DNA from: Pseudomonadota bacterium
GTDB taxonomy: Bacteria > Pseudomonadota > Gammaproteobacteria > Burkholderiales > Burkholderiaceae
Length of the DNA: 26,002 nucleotides
Direction of reading: 5' to 3'
Assembly (NCBI GenBank): GCA_963205525.1
Contig: CAUJJP010000043.1
Location: 1-26,002 of the forward strand
The notes below the pieces were generated by a model. It had not been told where the DNA came from. It made no database searches and saw only the letters and a list, made by a program, of their open reading frames with translations. Position numbers and translations under genes: made by a program. Below, piece by piece: positions 18,245 to 26,002 of the stretch (position 1 is its first letter; every line of letters starts with the position of its first letter).

Positions 18245-19612
18245 TCAGACATGCAGCAGCAGGTGCTCGCGCTCCCAGGGCGAGATCACCTTCATGAACT
18301 CTTCCGACTCCGTCTCCTTGATCTCGGTGTAGACGGTGACGAACTCGCGCCCCAGCACGTCGGCGAGGTCGGTCTCGTCGCGCAGCAGGGTCAGCGCCTC
18401 GCCCAGGCTGCGCGGCAGCGCGAAGTCGCCGAGGTAGGCGTCGCCGCGGTACTCGGGGTTGGGCTCGATGCGGTTTTGCATCCCCAGCCAGCCGCAGGCC
18501 AGGGTGGCGGCGAGCGCGACATAGGGGTTCGCGTCGGCGCCGATGACGCGGTTCTCGATCCGTCGCGCCGCCGCACCCGCCACCGGGCTGCGAAAGCCCA
18601 CCGTGCGGTTGTCGGTCGCCCACTGGATGTTGATCGGTGCCGCCGCACGCCGCGCGAGCCGGCGGTAGCTGTTGACGTAGGGCGCGAACAGCGCCATCGC
18701 CGCCGGCACGTACTTCTGCAGCCCGCCGATGTACCAGTAGAACTCGCGGCTCGGCGTGCCGTCCTCGTTGCTGAAGATGTTGCGCCCGCTGGCCTTGTCG
18801 ACGATGCTCTGGTGCACGTGCATCGCGCTGCCGGGCTCGCCGGCGATGGGCTTGGCCATGAAGGTGGCGAACATGTCGTGGCGCAGCGCCGCCTCGCGCA
18901 CCGTGCGCTTGAACAGGAACACCTCGTCGGCCAGGCCGAGCGGGTGGGCGTGGAAGAAGTTGATCTCCATCTGCCCGGCGCCGACCTCGTGGATCAGGGT
19001 GTCGACGTTGAGCTCCATCTGGTGGCAGTAGTCGTAGACGTCCTCGAACAGCGGGTCGAACTCGTTGACGGCGTCGATCGAATAGGCCTGGCGGCTGGTC
19101 TCGCTGCGCCCGCTGCGGCCGATCGGCGGCTTCAGCGGCACGTCGGGGTCGGTGTTGCGCGCGACCAGGTAGAACTCAAGCTCGGGTGCGACCACCGGCG
19201 ACCAGCCGGCGGCGTCGAAGCGCTCGCAGATGCGGCGCAGCACCGAGCGCGGCGCAAACGGGATCAAACGGCCGTCGCGGTCGTAGCAGTCGTGGATGAC
19301 CTGCGCCGTCGGGTCGGTGGCCCAGGGAACGATGCGCGCCGTGCTCGGGTCCGGGCGCAGGTGCATGTCGCGGTCGGTGGAGTCTATGACCTCGAAGTAC
19401 GGCCCCTCGGGCGGGAAGACGCCGGTCACGCCCATCGCGACCACGCCCTCGGGCAGCCGCATGCCGCGGTCCTCGGTGAACTTCTCGCGCGGCAGGATCT
19501 TGCCGCGCGCCACACCGGTGAGGTCGGGCACCAGGCACTCGACCTCGGTCACGCGGTGGCTGTCCAGCCATTGTTCGAGCTGGTTGAAGGACTGGGGTTG
19601 GCGATCGGTCAT
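18245..19612 (-). CDS. puuA: Gamma-glutamylputrescine synthetase PuuA
   Basis: This 455-residue glutamine-synthetase-fold ligase joins glutamate to putrescine with ATP, the first step of the Puu pathway. Catalytic landmarks are PELEFYLV (Glu144, Glu146), IHEVGAGQMEINFFHAHP (Glu209, Glu216), GSAMHVHQSI, NSYRRL and RIENRVIGADANPYVA. The N-terminal VECLVPDLTGVARGKILPREKF is typical of PuuA and differs from ammonia-assimilating glutamine synthetases, which are also adenylylated near the C-terminus. ATG 19612 overlaps the puuD stop by four bases (ATGA). It lies between puuD and the aminotransferase gene. Confidence 0.93.
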   Translation of the reverse strand: MTDRQPQSFNQLEQWLDSHRVTEVECLVPDLTGVARGKILPREKFTEDRGMRLPEGVVAMGVTGVFPPEGPYFEVIDSTDRDMHLRPDPSTARIVPWATDPTAQVIHDCYDRDGRLIPFAPRSVLRRICERFDAAGWSPVVAPELEFYLVARNTDPDVPLKPPIGRSGRSETSRQAYSIDAVNEFDPLFEDVYDYCHQMELNVDTLIHEVGAGQMEINFFHAHPLGLADEVFLFKRTVREAALRHDMFATFMAKPIAGEPGSAMHVHQSIVDKASGRNIFSNEDGTPSREFYWYIGGLQKYVPAAMALFAPYVNSYRRLARRAAAPINIQWATDNRTVGFRSPVAGAAARRIENRVIGADANPYVALAATLACGWLGMQNRIEPNPEYRGDAYLGDFALPRSLGEALTLLRDETDLADVLGREFVTVYTEIKETESEEFMKVISPWEREHLLLHV

Positions 19613-20436
19613 GGGGCACCCGTGGGTCTGTCGTGTGGCGTGGCGTGGGGCGCATCGAGCGCCAGGGCGCTCGCCGCTGGCAATGGCCCGCGCACGCGGT
19701 CGCGGTAGGCGCGCACGGCGCGGCCGAAGGCGTCGAGCAGGCGCATGGACACCGGGTTGCCGGCGGCCTGCCACTCCGGGTGCCACTGCACGCACAGGTT
19801 GAAGCCCGGCGCCGCGGGCTGGGTGAAGGCTTCCACCAGGCCGTCCGGCGCATGCGCCTCGGCCCGCAGCCCGGGCGCCAGCCTGGCCACCGCCTGCCCG
19901 TGCAGCGAATTGACCTCGAAGGCCTGGGCGCCACAGATGCCGGCCAGCACGCCGCCGGCCACCGGCTGCAGCGCATGCGCGGGCGCATACTGCTGCGCCG
20001 CCGGCTGTTCGTCGTCGGCGCGGTGGTCGGCGTAGCCCGGCTCCTCGTGCACCGCCTGGTGCAGGCTGCCACCGAGGGCGACGTTGACTTCCTGCGCGCC
20101 GCGGCAGATCGCCAGCAGCGGGATGCCGCGCGCCAGCAGCTGCGGGATCAGCGCCAGCGTCCAGTCGTCGCGCTCCACATCCAGCGGCAGCGCGGGGTCG
20201 TGGACATCCTGCTCGAAGCGGCTGGGGTGGACGTTGGACGGCGAGCCGCTGAGCAGCACGCCGTCGGCGATCTGCAGCAGGGTCTGCAACTCGGCCGGCT
20301 CGGCGCGCGGCACCACCAGCGGCATCGCGCCGGCCAGCCTTACCGCCTCCACGTACTTGCGCCCGGCGATGTGGAAGGGGTGCTCGCCGAGCATGCGGTT
20401 GCAGGCGGGGACGAGAACCAGGGGCAGGGTGTTCAT
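19609..20436 (-). CDS. puuD: Gamma-glutamyl-GABA hydrolase PuuD
   Basis: This 275-residue class I glutamine-amidotransferase-like hydrolase (peptidase C26) cleaves gamma-glutamyl-GABA to glutamate and GABA. The nucleophile is Cys111 in AICRGAQEVNVALGGSL, and the His219/Glu221 pair sits in VQWHPEW. FEVNSLHGQAV and YVEAVRLAGAMPLVVP also match the family. It is about 20 residues longer than E. coli PuuD because of an Ala/Pro/His-rich tail (residues ~250-275), which has no recognised role. The gene starts 21 bases after the puuB stop and overlaps puuA by four bases. Confidence 0.92.
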   Translation of the reverse strand: MNTLPLVLVPACNRMLGEHPFHIAGRKYVEAVRLAGAMPLVVPRAEPAELQTLLQIADGVLLSGSPSNVHPSRFEQDVHDPALPLDVERDDWTLALIPQLLARGIPLLAICRGAQEVNVALGGSLHQAVHEEPGYADHRADDEQPAAQQYAPAHALQPVAGGVLAGICGAQAFEVNSLHGQAVARLAPGLRAEAHAPDGLVEAFTQPAAPGFNLCVQWHPEWQAAGNPVSMRLLDAFGRAVRAYRDRVRGPLPAASALALDAPHATPHDRPTGAP

Positions 20437-20457
20437 CGCGCGACCTCTGCTGGGCGT

Positions 20458-21783
20458 TCAGGCGATCAGGTCGCGCAGCCGGTACCAGGCCATGCCCAGC
20501 ACCAGGGCCGGCGTGCGCAGGGCACGGCCGCCGGGGAAGGGGCGGTGCTTCAGGCGCGCAAAGACGTCGAAGCGGCTGGCGTCGCCCGCCATCGCCTCCG
20601 CCACCACGCGGCCGGCCAGCCCGGTCAGCGCCAGACCGTGGCCGGAGAAGCCCTGCAGGTAGTAGACCTGGGGTGCGCCGTCCAGGCGGCCGAAGTCAGG
20701 CGCCCGGTTCATGGAGATGTCGACGAAGCCGCCCCAGGCGTACTCCACCTTCACCCCGGCGAGCTGCGGGAAGGTGGCCACCATGCGCCGGCGCATGCTT
20801 TCCGGCAGGTCGGTCGGGGTGGTCGTGCTGTAGCTCACGCGGCCGCCGTAGAGCATGCGGTGGTCGTCGGTGGTGCGGAAGTAGTCGAGCACGAAGTCGG
20901 TGTCGCAGACCGCCGAGCGGCTGGGGATGAGGGCGTCGGCGCGCGCCTGGCCCAGCGGTTCGGAGCAGGCGATGTAGGTGCCGACCGGCATCACGCGCGC
21001 GCCCAGCTGCGGCGCCATGTCGGGCGCGATGTCGTGCAGGTAGACGTTGCCCGCCAGCAGCACCTGGCGCGCGCGCACCTCGCCCTGCGGCGTGCGCAGC
21101 GCCACCGCTGCGCCCGGCGTGGCAGGGCGCTGCAGCGCCGTGACCGGCGTCGACTCGTACAGGCGCACGCCAGCGGCGAGCGCCGCCGCGCCCAGGCCGC
21201 GCGTGTACTTCAGCGGGTGCAGGTGGCCGGACTGGGGGTCGTGGATGCCGCTGTGAAAGCGCGCGCTGGTGATCCAGTGCGCGATCTCGGCGGGCGCGAT
21301 GCGCTGCAGCGCATAGCCGTAGACGGACTCGATGTGGTCGGCCCAATCGGCCAGGGCGCGGCCCTTGCGGGCGCTGGTGGCCAGGCCCAGGTAGCCGTCG
21401 CGCCAGTCGCAGTCGATGCCGTGGCGGGCGATGCGCCCGCGCATCAGGGCCAGGGCCTCTATCGTCATGTCCCACACGCGCCGGGCGTCGGCCGCGCCGA
21501 GCTGGGACTCCACCAGGTCCTGGTCGCAGGCCAGGCCGTGGATGGCCTGGCCGCCGTTGCGCCCGCTGCCGCCGAAGCCGATCTCGCGCGCTTCCAGCAG
21601 CACGACGTCGAAGCCACGCTCGCGCAGCTCCAGCGCCGCGCTCAGGCCCGCCAGCCCGCCACCGACGACGGCGACATCGCACGAGGTGGCTCCCGACAGC
21701 GGCGGATGGACCTCGCCGCGCCGCGCGGTGGCGGCGTAGTAGGAGTTGCGCGTCAGCTCGCGGTCGGTGTCCAGCCAGGTCAT
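20458..21783 (-). CDS. puuB: Gamma-glutamylputrescine oxidoreductase PuuB (FAD-dependent)
   Basis: This 441-residue DAO-family flavoprotein oxidises gamma-glutamylputrescine to gamma-glutamyl-gamma-aminobutyraldehyde with release of ammonia and H2O2. The FAD site is VAVVGGGLAGLSAALELRERG (residues ~38-57) with Glu64 at the end of the second strand. GSGRNGGQ (72-79) and a C-terminal YYLQGFSGHGLALTGLAGRVVAEAM complete the family pattern. The N-terminal SYYAATA is seen in PuuB-like oxidases. The start at ATG 21783 fits the family; the frame is open 22 codons further upstream, but those residues look unrelated. AAGGA lies about 13 bases before the start. Confidence 0.9.
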   Translation of the reverse strand: MTWLDTDRELTRNSYYAATARRGEVHPPLSGATSCDVAVVGGGLAGLSAALELRERGFDVVLLEAREIGFGGSGRNGGQAIHGLACDQDLVESQLGAADARRVWDMTIEALALMRGRIARHGIDCDWRDGYLGLATSARKGRALADWADHIESVYGYALQRIAPAEIAHWITSARFHSGIHDPQSGHLHPLKYTRGLGAAALAAGVRLYESTPVTALQRPATPGAAVALRTPQGEVRARQVLLAGNVYLHDIAPDMAPQLGARVMPVGTYIACSEPLGQARADALIPSRSAVCDTDFVLDYFRTTDDHRMLYGGRVSYSTTTPTDLPESMRRRMVATFPQLAGVKVEYAWGGFVDISMNRAPDFGRLDGAPQVYYLQGFSGHGLALTGLAGRVVAEAMAGDASRFDVFARLKHRPFPGGRALRTPALVLGMAWYRLRDLIA

Positions 21784-21823
21784 ACGATAGGCAGCGTCCT
21801 TGTTCGGGCCCGTGCAGTGTGCT

Positions 21824-23179
21824 TCAGGCCAGGCGGCCGATCGCGCCACGGATGGTGGCGACGATGTGCTCGATCTGCGCCGGCTCGACGATGAGCGGCG
21901 GCGACAGGGCGATGGTGTCGCCGGTGGTGCGTATCAGCACCCCCTTGGCGTAGCAGTCCAGGAAGACCTCGAAAGCACGCTTGCCCGGCTCGCCCGGCCG
22001 CGGCGCCAGCTCCACCCCGCCTACCAGGCCGTGGTTGCGCACGTCGATCACGTGCGGGGCGTCGCGCAGCGCGTGCAGCTGCTGCGCCAGCAGGTCCTGC
22101 AGCTGCTGGGCGCGCGTGAGCAGGCCTTCCTCGGCATAGGTCTGCAGGGTCGCGAGGCCGGCGGCGCAGGCCAGCGGGTGGGCCGAGTAGGTGTAGCCGT
22201 GGAAGAACTCGATCAGGTGCTCGGGGCCGTTCATGAAGGCGTCGTGGATCGCGTCCTTCACGATCACCGCGCCCATGGGCACAGCGCCGTTGGTCAGGCC
22301 CTTGGCGGCGGTGATGATGTCCGGCGTGACGCCGAAGGTCTGCGCTGCGAAGGGCTGGCCGGTGCGGCCGAAGCCGGTGATGACCTCGTCGAAGATGAGC
22401 ACGATGCCGTGCCGGTCGCAGATCTCGCGCAGCCGCTGCAGATAGCCCTGCGGCGGGATCAGCACCCCGGTGGAGCCGGCGATGGGCTCGACGATGACGG
22501 CGGCGATGGTGCTCGGGTCGTGCAGCGCGCACAGGCGCTCGAGGTCGTCGGCGAACTCCGCGCCGTGCGCCGGCTGGCCGACCGAGAAGGCGTTGCGCGC
22601 CGGATCGTGGGTGTGGCAGAGGTGGTCCACGCCGGCCAGCAGGGTGCCGAACATCTTGCGGTTGGAAACGATGCCGCCGACCGAAATGCCGCCGAAGTTC
22701 ACCCCGTGGTAGCCGCGCTCGCGGCCGATCAGCCGGGTGCGCTGGCCCTCGCCGCGCACGCGCTGCCAGGCCAGCGCCATCTTCAGCGCCGTCTCCACCG
22801 ACTCCGAACCGGAATTGGTGAAGAACACCTTGCCCATGCCCGCGGGCGCGATGCGCGCCACCGCGTCGGCCAGCTCGAAGGCCAGCGGGTGTGCCATCTG
22901 GAACGGCGGCGCGTAGTCCATCTGCGCCGCCTGGGCCTGGATGGCCTGCACGATCTTCGGCCGGTTGTGGCCGGCGTTCACGCACCACAGGCCCGCGCAG
23001 CCGTCCAGGATCTGCCGCCCCTGGTCGTCGCGGTAGTACATGCCCGCGGCCTGGGTCAGCAGACGCGGCGCCTTCTTGAACTGGCGGTTGGCGGTGAAGG
23101 GCATCCAGAAGGCGTCGAGCGACGTCGCCCCCGCAGCGGCCGTGCTGGCGGGATGGGGCAGGTCTGCCGGCTTGTTCAT
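21824..23179 (-). CDS. Omega-amino acid (beta-alanine/GABA):pyruvate aminotransferase
   Basis: This 451-residue class III PLP aminotransferase opens with LDAFWMPFTANRQFKKAPRLL and continues with GLWCVNAGHNRP, both close to omega-amino acid:pyruvate aminotransferases (OapT/BauA). TNSGSESVETALKMA (residues 121-135), RERGYHGVNFGG (153-164), Asp264 in FDEVITGFGRTG and the PLP lysine Lys293 in AAKGLTNGAVPMG are present. In this context it may deaminate GABA to succinate semialdehyde, or beta-alanine from spermidine breakdown. AGGAGG precedes ATG 23179; the frame is open 48 codons further upstream without similarity. It is the first gene of the 13-gene run and faces the Lrp-type regulator. Confidence 0.9.
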   Translation of the reverse strand: MNKPADLPHPASTAAAGATSLDAFWMPFTANRQFKKAPRLLTQAAGMYYRDDQGRQILDGCAGLWCVNAGHNRPKIVQAIQAQAAQMDYAPPFQMAHPLAFELADAVARIAPAGMGKVFFTNSGSESVETALKMALAWQRVRGEGQRTRLIGRERGYHGVNFGGISVGGIVSNRKMFGTLLAGVDHLCHTHDPARNAFSVGQPAHGAEFADDLERLCALHDPSTIAAVIVEPIAGSTGVLIPPQGYLQRLREICDRHGIVLIFDEVITGFGRTGQPFAAQTFGVTPDIITAAKGLTNGAVPMGAVIVKDAIHDAFMNGPEHLIEFFHGYTYSAHPLACAAGLATLQTYAEEGLLTRAQQLQDLLAQQLHALRDAPHVIDVRNHGLVGGVELAPRPGEPGKRAFEVFLDCYAKGVLIRTTGDTIALSPPLIVEPAQIEHIVATIRGAIGRLA

Positions 23180-23315
23180 GGGTGCCTCCTGGACTGCTGG
23201 AAACGGTGCGAACGCTTGAAACGGGTTCCCGCGCCGGCGGCGTGGGATCGGCCTCAAGTCTATGCCGCCGACGGCGCAATGTGCTTGCGCGCCGCGGGTG
23301 GGTTCACCCTGGCTA

Positions 23316-23332
23316 TTGCACAATCATTGCAA
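23316..23332. promoter_or_regulatory. Candidate operator between the polyamine operon and the Lrp-type regulator
   Basis: TTGCA (23316-23320) and TGCAA (23328-23332) form an inverted repeat with a 7-base spacer; a second dyad, CAATCATTG, is nested inside. The site lies 25 bases before the regulator start in the only divergent gap of the cluster (23180-23356), in a local AT-rich patch. Lrp/AsnC proteins commonly bind such loose dyads and autoregulate. The assignment is by position and symmetry only. Confidence 0.4.
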
Positions 23333-23356
23333 CCAGTCATCGACAAATTGCATATC

Positions 23357-23851
23357 GTGCGAACATCAAACCAGCTCACGCAACTCGATGCGATCGACGT
23401 CGCCATTCTGCAGGCCCTGCAGGGCAATGGCCGGCTCTCCAACGTGGAGCTGGCGCAGCAGGTCCATCTCTCGCCCTCGGCCTGCCTGCGGCGCGTGAAG
23501 GCGCTCGAGGAAGCGGGCGTGATCGCGCGCTACGTGGCGCTGCTGAACGCGCGCGCCTTCGGCCGCCACGGCACCAGCTACACCATCATCAACCTGGAGA
23601 ACACCCAGTCGCGCGGCCTGGAGGCCTTCGAGCAGGCGGTGCGCGACCAGCCCGAGATCCTGGACTGTTTCTATGTGGCGGGCACCAACGATTACCTGGT
23701 GCGCTTCATGTACCGCGACGCCGCCGACCTGGAGCGCTTCCACGCCGAGGTGCTGCCGCGCCTGCCCGGCGTGGTGCGGTCGAACTCGATGCTGGTGCTG
23801 CGCACCGTCAAGCAGACCACCGCGCTGCCGCTGGCCGACCTCCAGCCCTGA
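23357..23851 (+). CDS. Lrp/AsnC-family transcriptional regulator
   Basis: This 164-residue regulator has an N-terminal helix-turn-helix: LDAIDVAILQALQGNGRLSNVELAQQVHLSPSACLRRVKALEEAGVI, residues ~10-56. The C-terminal RAM ligand-binding domain follows, with ILDCFYVAGTNDYLVRFMYRDAADLERFH and LPGVVRSNSMLVLRTVK. GTG 23357 gives the normal family length; TTG 23348 is another option, and neither has a good Shine-Dalgarno. It is divergent from the polyamine operon and is likely its regulator, responding to an amino acid or polyamine product. The effector cannot be read from sequence. Confidence 0.9.
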   Translation: MRTSNQLTQLDAIDVAILQALQGNGRLSNVELAQQVHLSPSACLRRVKALEEAGVIARYVALLNARAFGRHGTSYTIINLENTQSRGLEAFEQAVRDQPEILDCFYVAGTNDYLVRFMYRDAADLERFHAEVLPRLPGVVRSNSMLVLRTVKQTTALPLADLQP

Positions 23852-23887
23852 GCCAAGGCTACGTCTGCAGCGACACCGGACTGCGGC

Positions 23888-24814
23888 TCAAGCCGGCCGC
23901 CCGCCTGCGACGCGCCCGCACAGATAGGTCCAGACCGCGTGCGCGGCGGCCAGGCTGGTGAGCTCGGCGTGATCGTAGGGGGGAGCCACCTCCACGCAGT
24001 CCATGCCGACGAAGGGCAGGTCGGCGCTGTCCTCCAGCAGGGTCAGGAGCTGGCTGCTGCTCAGCCCGCCGGGCTCGGGGGTGCCGGTGCCGGGGGCGAA
24101 GGCGGGGTCCAGGCAGTCGATGTCCAGCGTCAGGTACAGCGGCGGCCAGCCGGCGGCGTGCAAGCGGGCGCGCAAGTCGTCCAGCAGCGGGCGCAGGGCC
24201 TCGCTGCCGTCGCGCCCGCGCAGCTCGCGCGCGGTCCAGACCCGGCCGCCGTGCGCGGCCACGAAGTCGCGCGCATCGGCCTGCGCTGCCGAGCGTATGC
24301 CCACCTGCACCAGGCAGGACGGCTCCACCAAGCCTTCGGCGACCGCCTCGCTGACCCAGGTGCCGTGGCCGCTGGGCTCGCCGAAGTGGTCGCTCCAGGT
24401 GTCGCAATGGGCGTCGAAGTGCAGCACCGCCAGCGGCCGGCCCAGCCACTGGCGGTAGGCGCGCAGCAGCGGCAGGGTGATCGAGTGGTCGCCGCCCAGC
24501 CAGGCCATGTGGTGGCGCCGGATCAGCGCCGCCACCGGCTCGCGCATTGCCTCGCGCATGCGCTCCAGCGAGGTGTTGGGCAAGGCCAGGTCGCCCGCGT
24601 CGCCCAGCTGTGCGAGCGGGCTGCAGCCGAACCAGGGATGGGTGGCGTCGCACAGGCTGTGGCTGGCCTCGCGGATCGCGCGCGGGCCCATGCGCGCGCC
24701 AGGCCGGTTGGTGGTCGACCCGTCCCAGGCCAGACCGGCCACCGCCAGCGGCTGGTCGGCGGCGGCGGCGACGCGCAGGAAACGGGAAGCGGAAAGGAAG
24801 GCGAATTCGCTCAT
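23888..24814 (-). CDS. speB: Agmatinase (ureohydrolase family, SpeB-like)
   Basis: This 308-residue binuclear manganese hydrolase converts agmatine to putrescine and urea. Metal ligands are visible in GGDHSIT (His110), HFDAHCDTW (Asp134, His136, Asp138) and LDIDCLDPAF (Asp231, Asp233). The APGTGTPEPGGLS loop after the last motif favours agmatinase over arginase, though guanidinobutyrase is possible given the neighbours. ATG 24814 is preferred by family alignment; an in-frame ATG at 24847 adds 11 residues, and neither has a clear Shine-Dalgarno. It converges with the Lrp-type gene with a 36-base gap. It would feed the putrescine pathway. Confidence 0.88.
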   Translation of the reverse strand: MSEFAFLSASRFLRVAAAADQPLAVAGLAWDGSTTNRPGARMGPRAIREASHSLCDATHPWFGCSPLAQLGDAGDLALPNTSLERMREAMREPVAALIRRHHMAWLGGDHSITLPLLRAYRQWLGRPLAVLHFDAHCDTWSDHFGEPSGHGTWVSEAVAEGLVEPSCLVQVGIRSAAQADARDFVAAHGGRVWTARELRGRDGSEALRPLLDDLRARLHAAGWPPLYLTLDIDCLDPAFAPGTGTPEPGGLSSSQLLTLLEDSADLPFVGMDCVEVAPPYDHAELTSLAAAHAVWTYLCGRVAGGRPA

Positions 24815-24865
24815 CGGGGCGCGTGGGGTGACTTGCCGGACGCCCATTATTCAGAGTGCGAGGCA

Positions 24866-24883
24866 AGGACGGGTCGCCGTCCT
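24866..24883. repeat. Perfect short hairpin in the speB-aceA intergenic region
   Basis: AGGACGG (24866-24872) and CCGTCCT (24877-24883) pair perfectly around a GTCG loop. No T-run follows on either strand, so it is not a typical terminator. It lies 52-69 bases upstream of the agmatinase start and could lie in its leader transcript. Confidence 0.4.
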
Positions 24884-25022
24884 GTCTCGACCCTGAGCGG
24901 GCGTTTCACCGCTGCAATGTATTTTTCATGATGCGGAATGAGCGAATGCTGCACTGCGACAGTGGATTTCGTTTTTACGGTCGCGATTCCATATCGTGGG
25001 ATACAGAGGCTAAGCTGTTGAT

Positions 25023-25057
25023 TTGTATGAAGCGTATCTTTTGTCTTATATAAGACA
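25023..25057 (+). promoter_or_regulatory. Candidate aceA promoter with a 16-base palindromic operator
   Basis: TGTCTTATATAAGACA (25042-25057) is a perfect palindrome. A TATATA -10 candidate (25047-25052) lies in its centre, and a TTGTAT -35 candidate (25023-25028) lies 18 bases upstream of that. A repressor on the palindrome would cover the -10 box. This leaves a leader of roughly 80 bases before the aceA ATG. Isocitrate lyase is normally controlled by carbon source, so a dedicated operator is expected. The cognate regulator is not in the window. Confidence 0.6.
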
Positions 25058-25141
25058 CATGTCATCCGGCAAGCGGCACGACCTCGCTAAGCTTGAAGCA
25101 CGAAATCCGGGCTTTCCCGCAACCTCCCAGGAGTCCTCTTC

Positions 25142-26002
<861 letters not shown>

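Larger units (their letters stand above)
24815..25141. other. Intergenic region between agmatinase and isocitrate lyase
   Basis: No convincing gene lies in these 327 bases. The part from about 24905 to 25065 is clearly more AT-rich than the rest of the window. It holds a GC-rich hairpin near the agmatinase start (24866-24883) and, further right, the aceA promoter candidate with its palindrome. Both flanking genes are transcribed away from it. Confidence 0.7.

Noticed and set aside
16702..18297. Long + strand frames opposite potF and the aminotransferase
   Set aside because: The His/Ala/Gly/Asp-rich composition marks a shadow frame; the minus-strand genes carry catalytic residues.
23852..23887. 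Rho-independent terminator between the Lrp-type and agmatinase genes
   Set aside because: Only weak partial complementarity is present in 36 bases, with no T-run on either strand.

Overview
The window reads as a chromosomal segment of a high-GC Gram-negative bacterium, most probably a betaproteobacterium of the order Burkholderiales. This rests on very GC-rich third codon positions, a DUF3138-type outer-membrane protein (a family I associate with Burkholderiales) and Gram-negative ABC importer genes. It is an inference, because no rRNA or other phylogenetic marker is present.

Layout. (1) Positions 1-1540 are a scrap zone. It holds the 5' end of an ISL3-like transposase running off the left edge, a long interrupted hairpin just upstream of it, a possible 3' fragment of a broken gene, a truncated IS110-family transposase, and a ParE/RelE-type toxin with its ribbon-helix-helix antitoxin. 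(2) Positions 1789-4567 are a + strand run of three genes with 1-4 base overlaps: dusA (tRNA dihydrouridine synthase), mtnA (methylthioribose-1-phosphate isomerase) and a FucA-like class II aldolase. The last two fit the DHAP-shunt form of methylthioadenosine / 5'-deoxyadenosine salvage. (3) Positions 4600-7554 hold a small one-helix membrane protein and, divergently, an 877-residue regulator with a winged-helix domain fused to a STAND-type ATPase and a helical-repeat C-terminus.

(4) Positions 7574-23179 carry 13 closely packed minus-strand genes, with gaps of 49 bases or less, which together form a putrescine uptake and breakdown operon. In transcription order they are: omega-amino-acid:pyruvate aminotransferase, puuB, puuD, puuA, spuC-like putrescine aminotransferase, potF, potG, potH, potI, a DUF3138 outer-membrane protein, a PuuC-like aldehyde dehydrogenase, a second glutamine-synthetase-like ligase, and an EamA/DMT transporter. 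Putrescine would enter through PotFGHI. It could then go to GABA by the glutamylated route (PuuA-PuuB-PuuC-PuuD) or directly (aminotransferase plus aldehyde dehydrogenase). The second aminotransferase could take GABA or beta-alanine further. An Lrp/AsnC regulator (23357-23851) is divergent from the operon and is the obvious candidate controller. An agmatinase gene (23888-24814) converges on it and could make putrescine from agmatine.

(5) Positions 24815-25141 are a comparatively AT-rich intergenic region with a perfect 16-base palindrome over a plausible -10 box. It leads into aceA (isocitrate lyase), which is cut by the right edge.

I found no CRISPR array, complete tRNA or rRNA gene, phage module or defence island. 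The most interesting points are the composition of the 13-gene operon (two ligases, two aminotransferases, a dedicated outer-membrane protein and an EamA transporter), the mtnA-aldolase pair, the hairpin in front of the transposase, and the aceA palindrome. I do not see a clearly new class of system.
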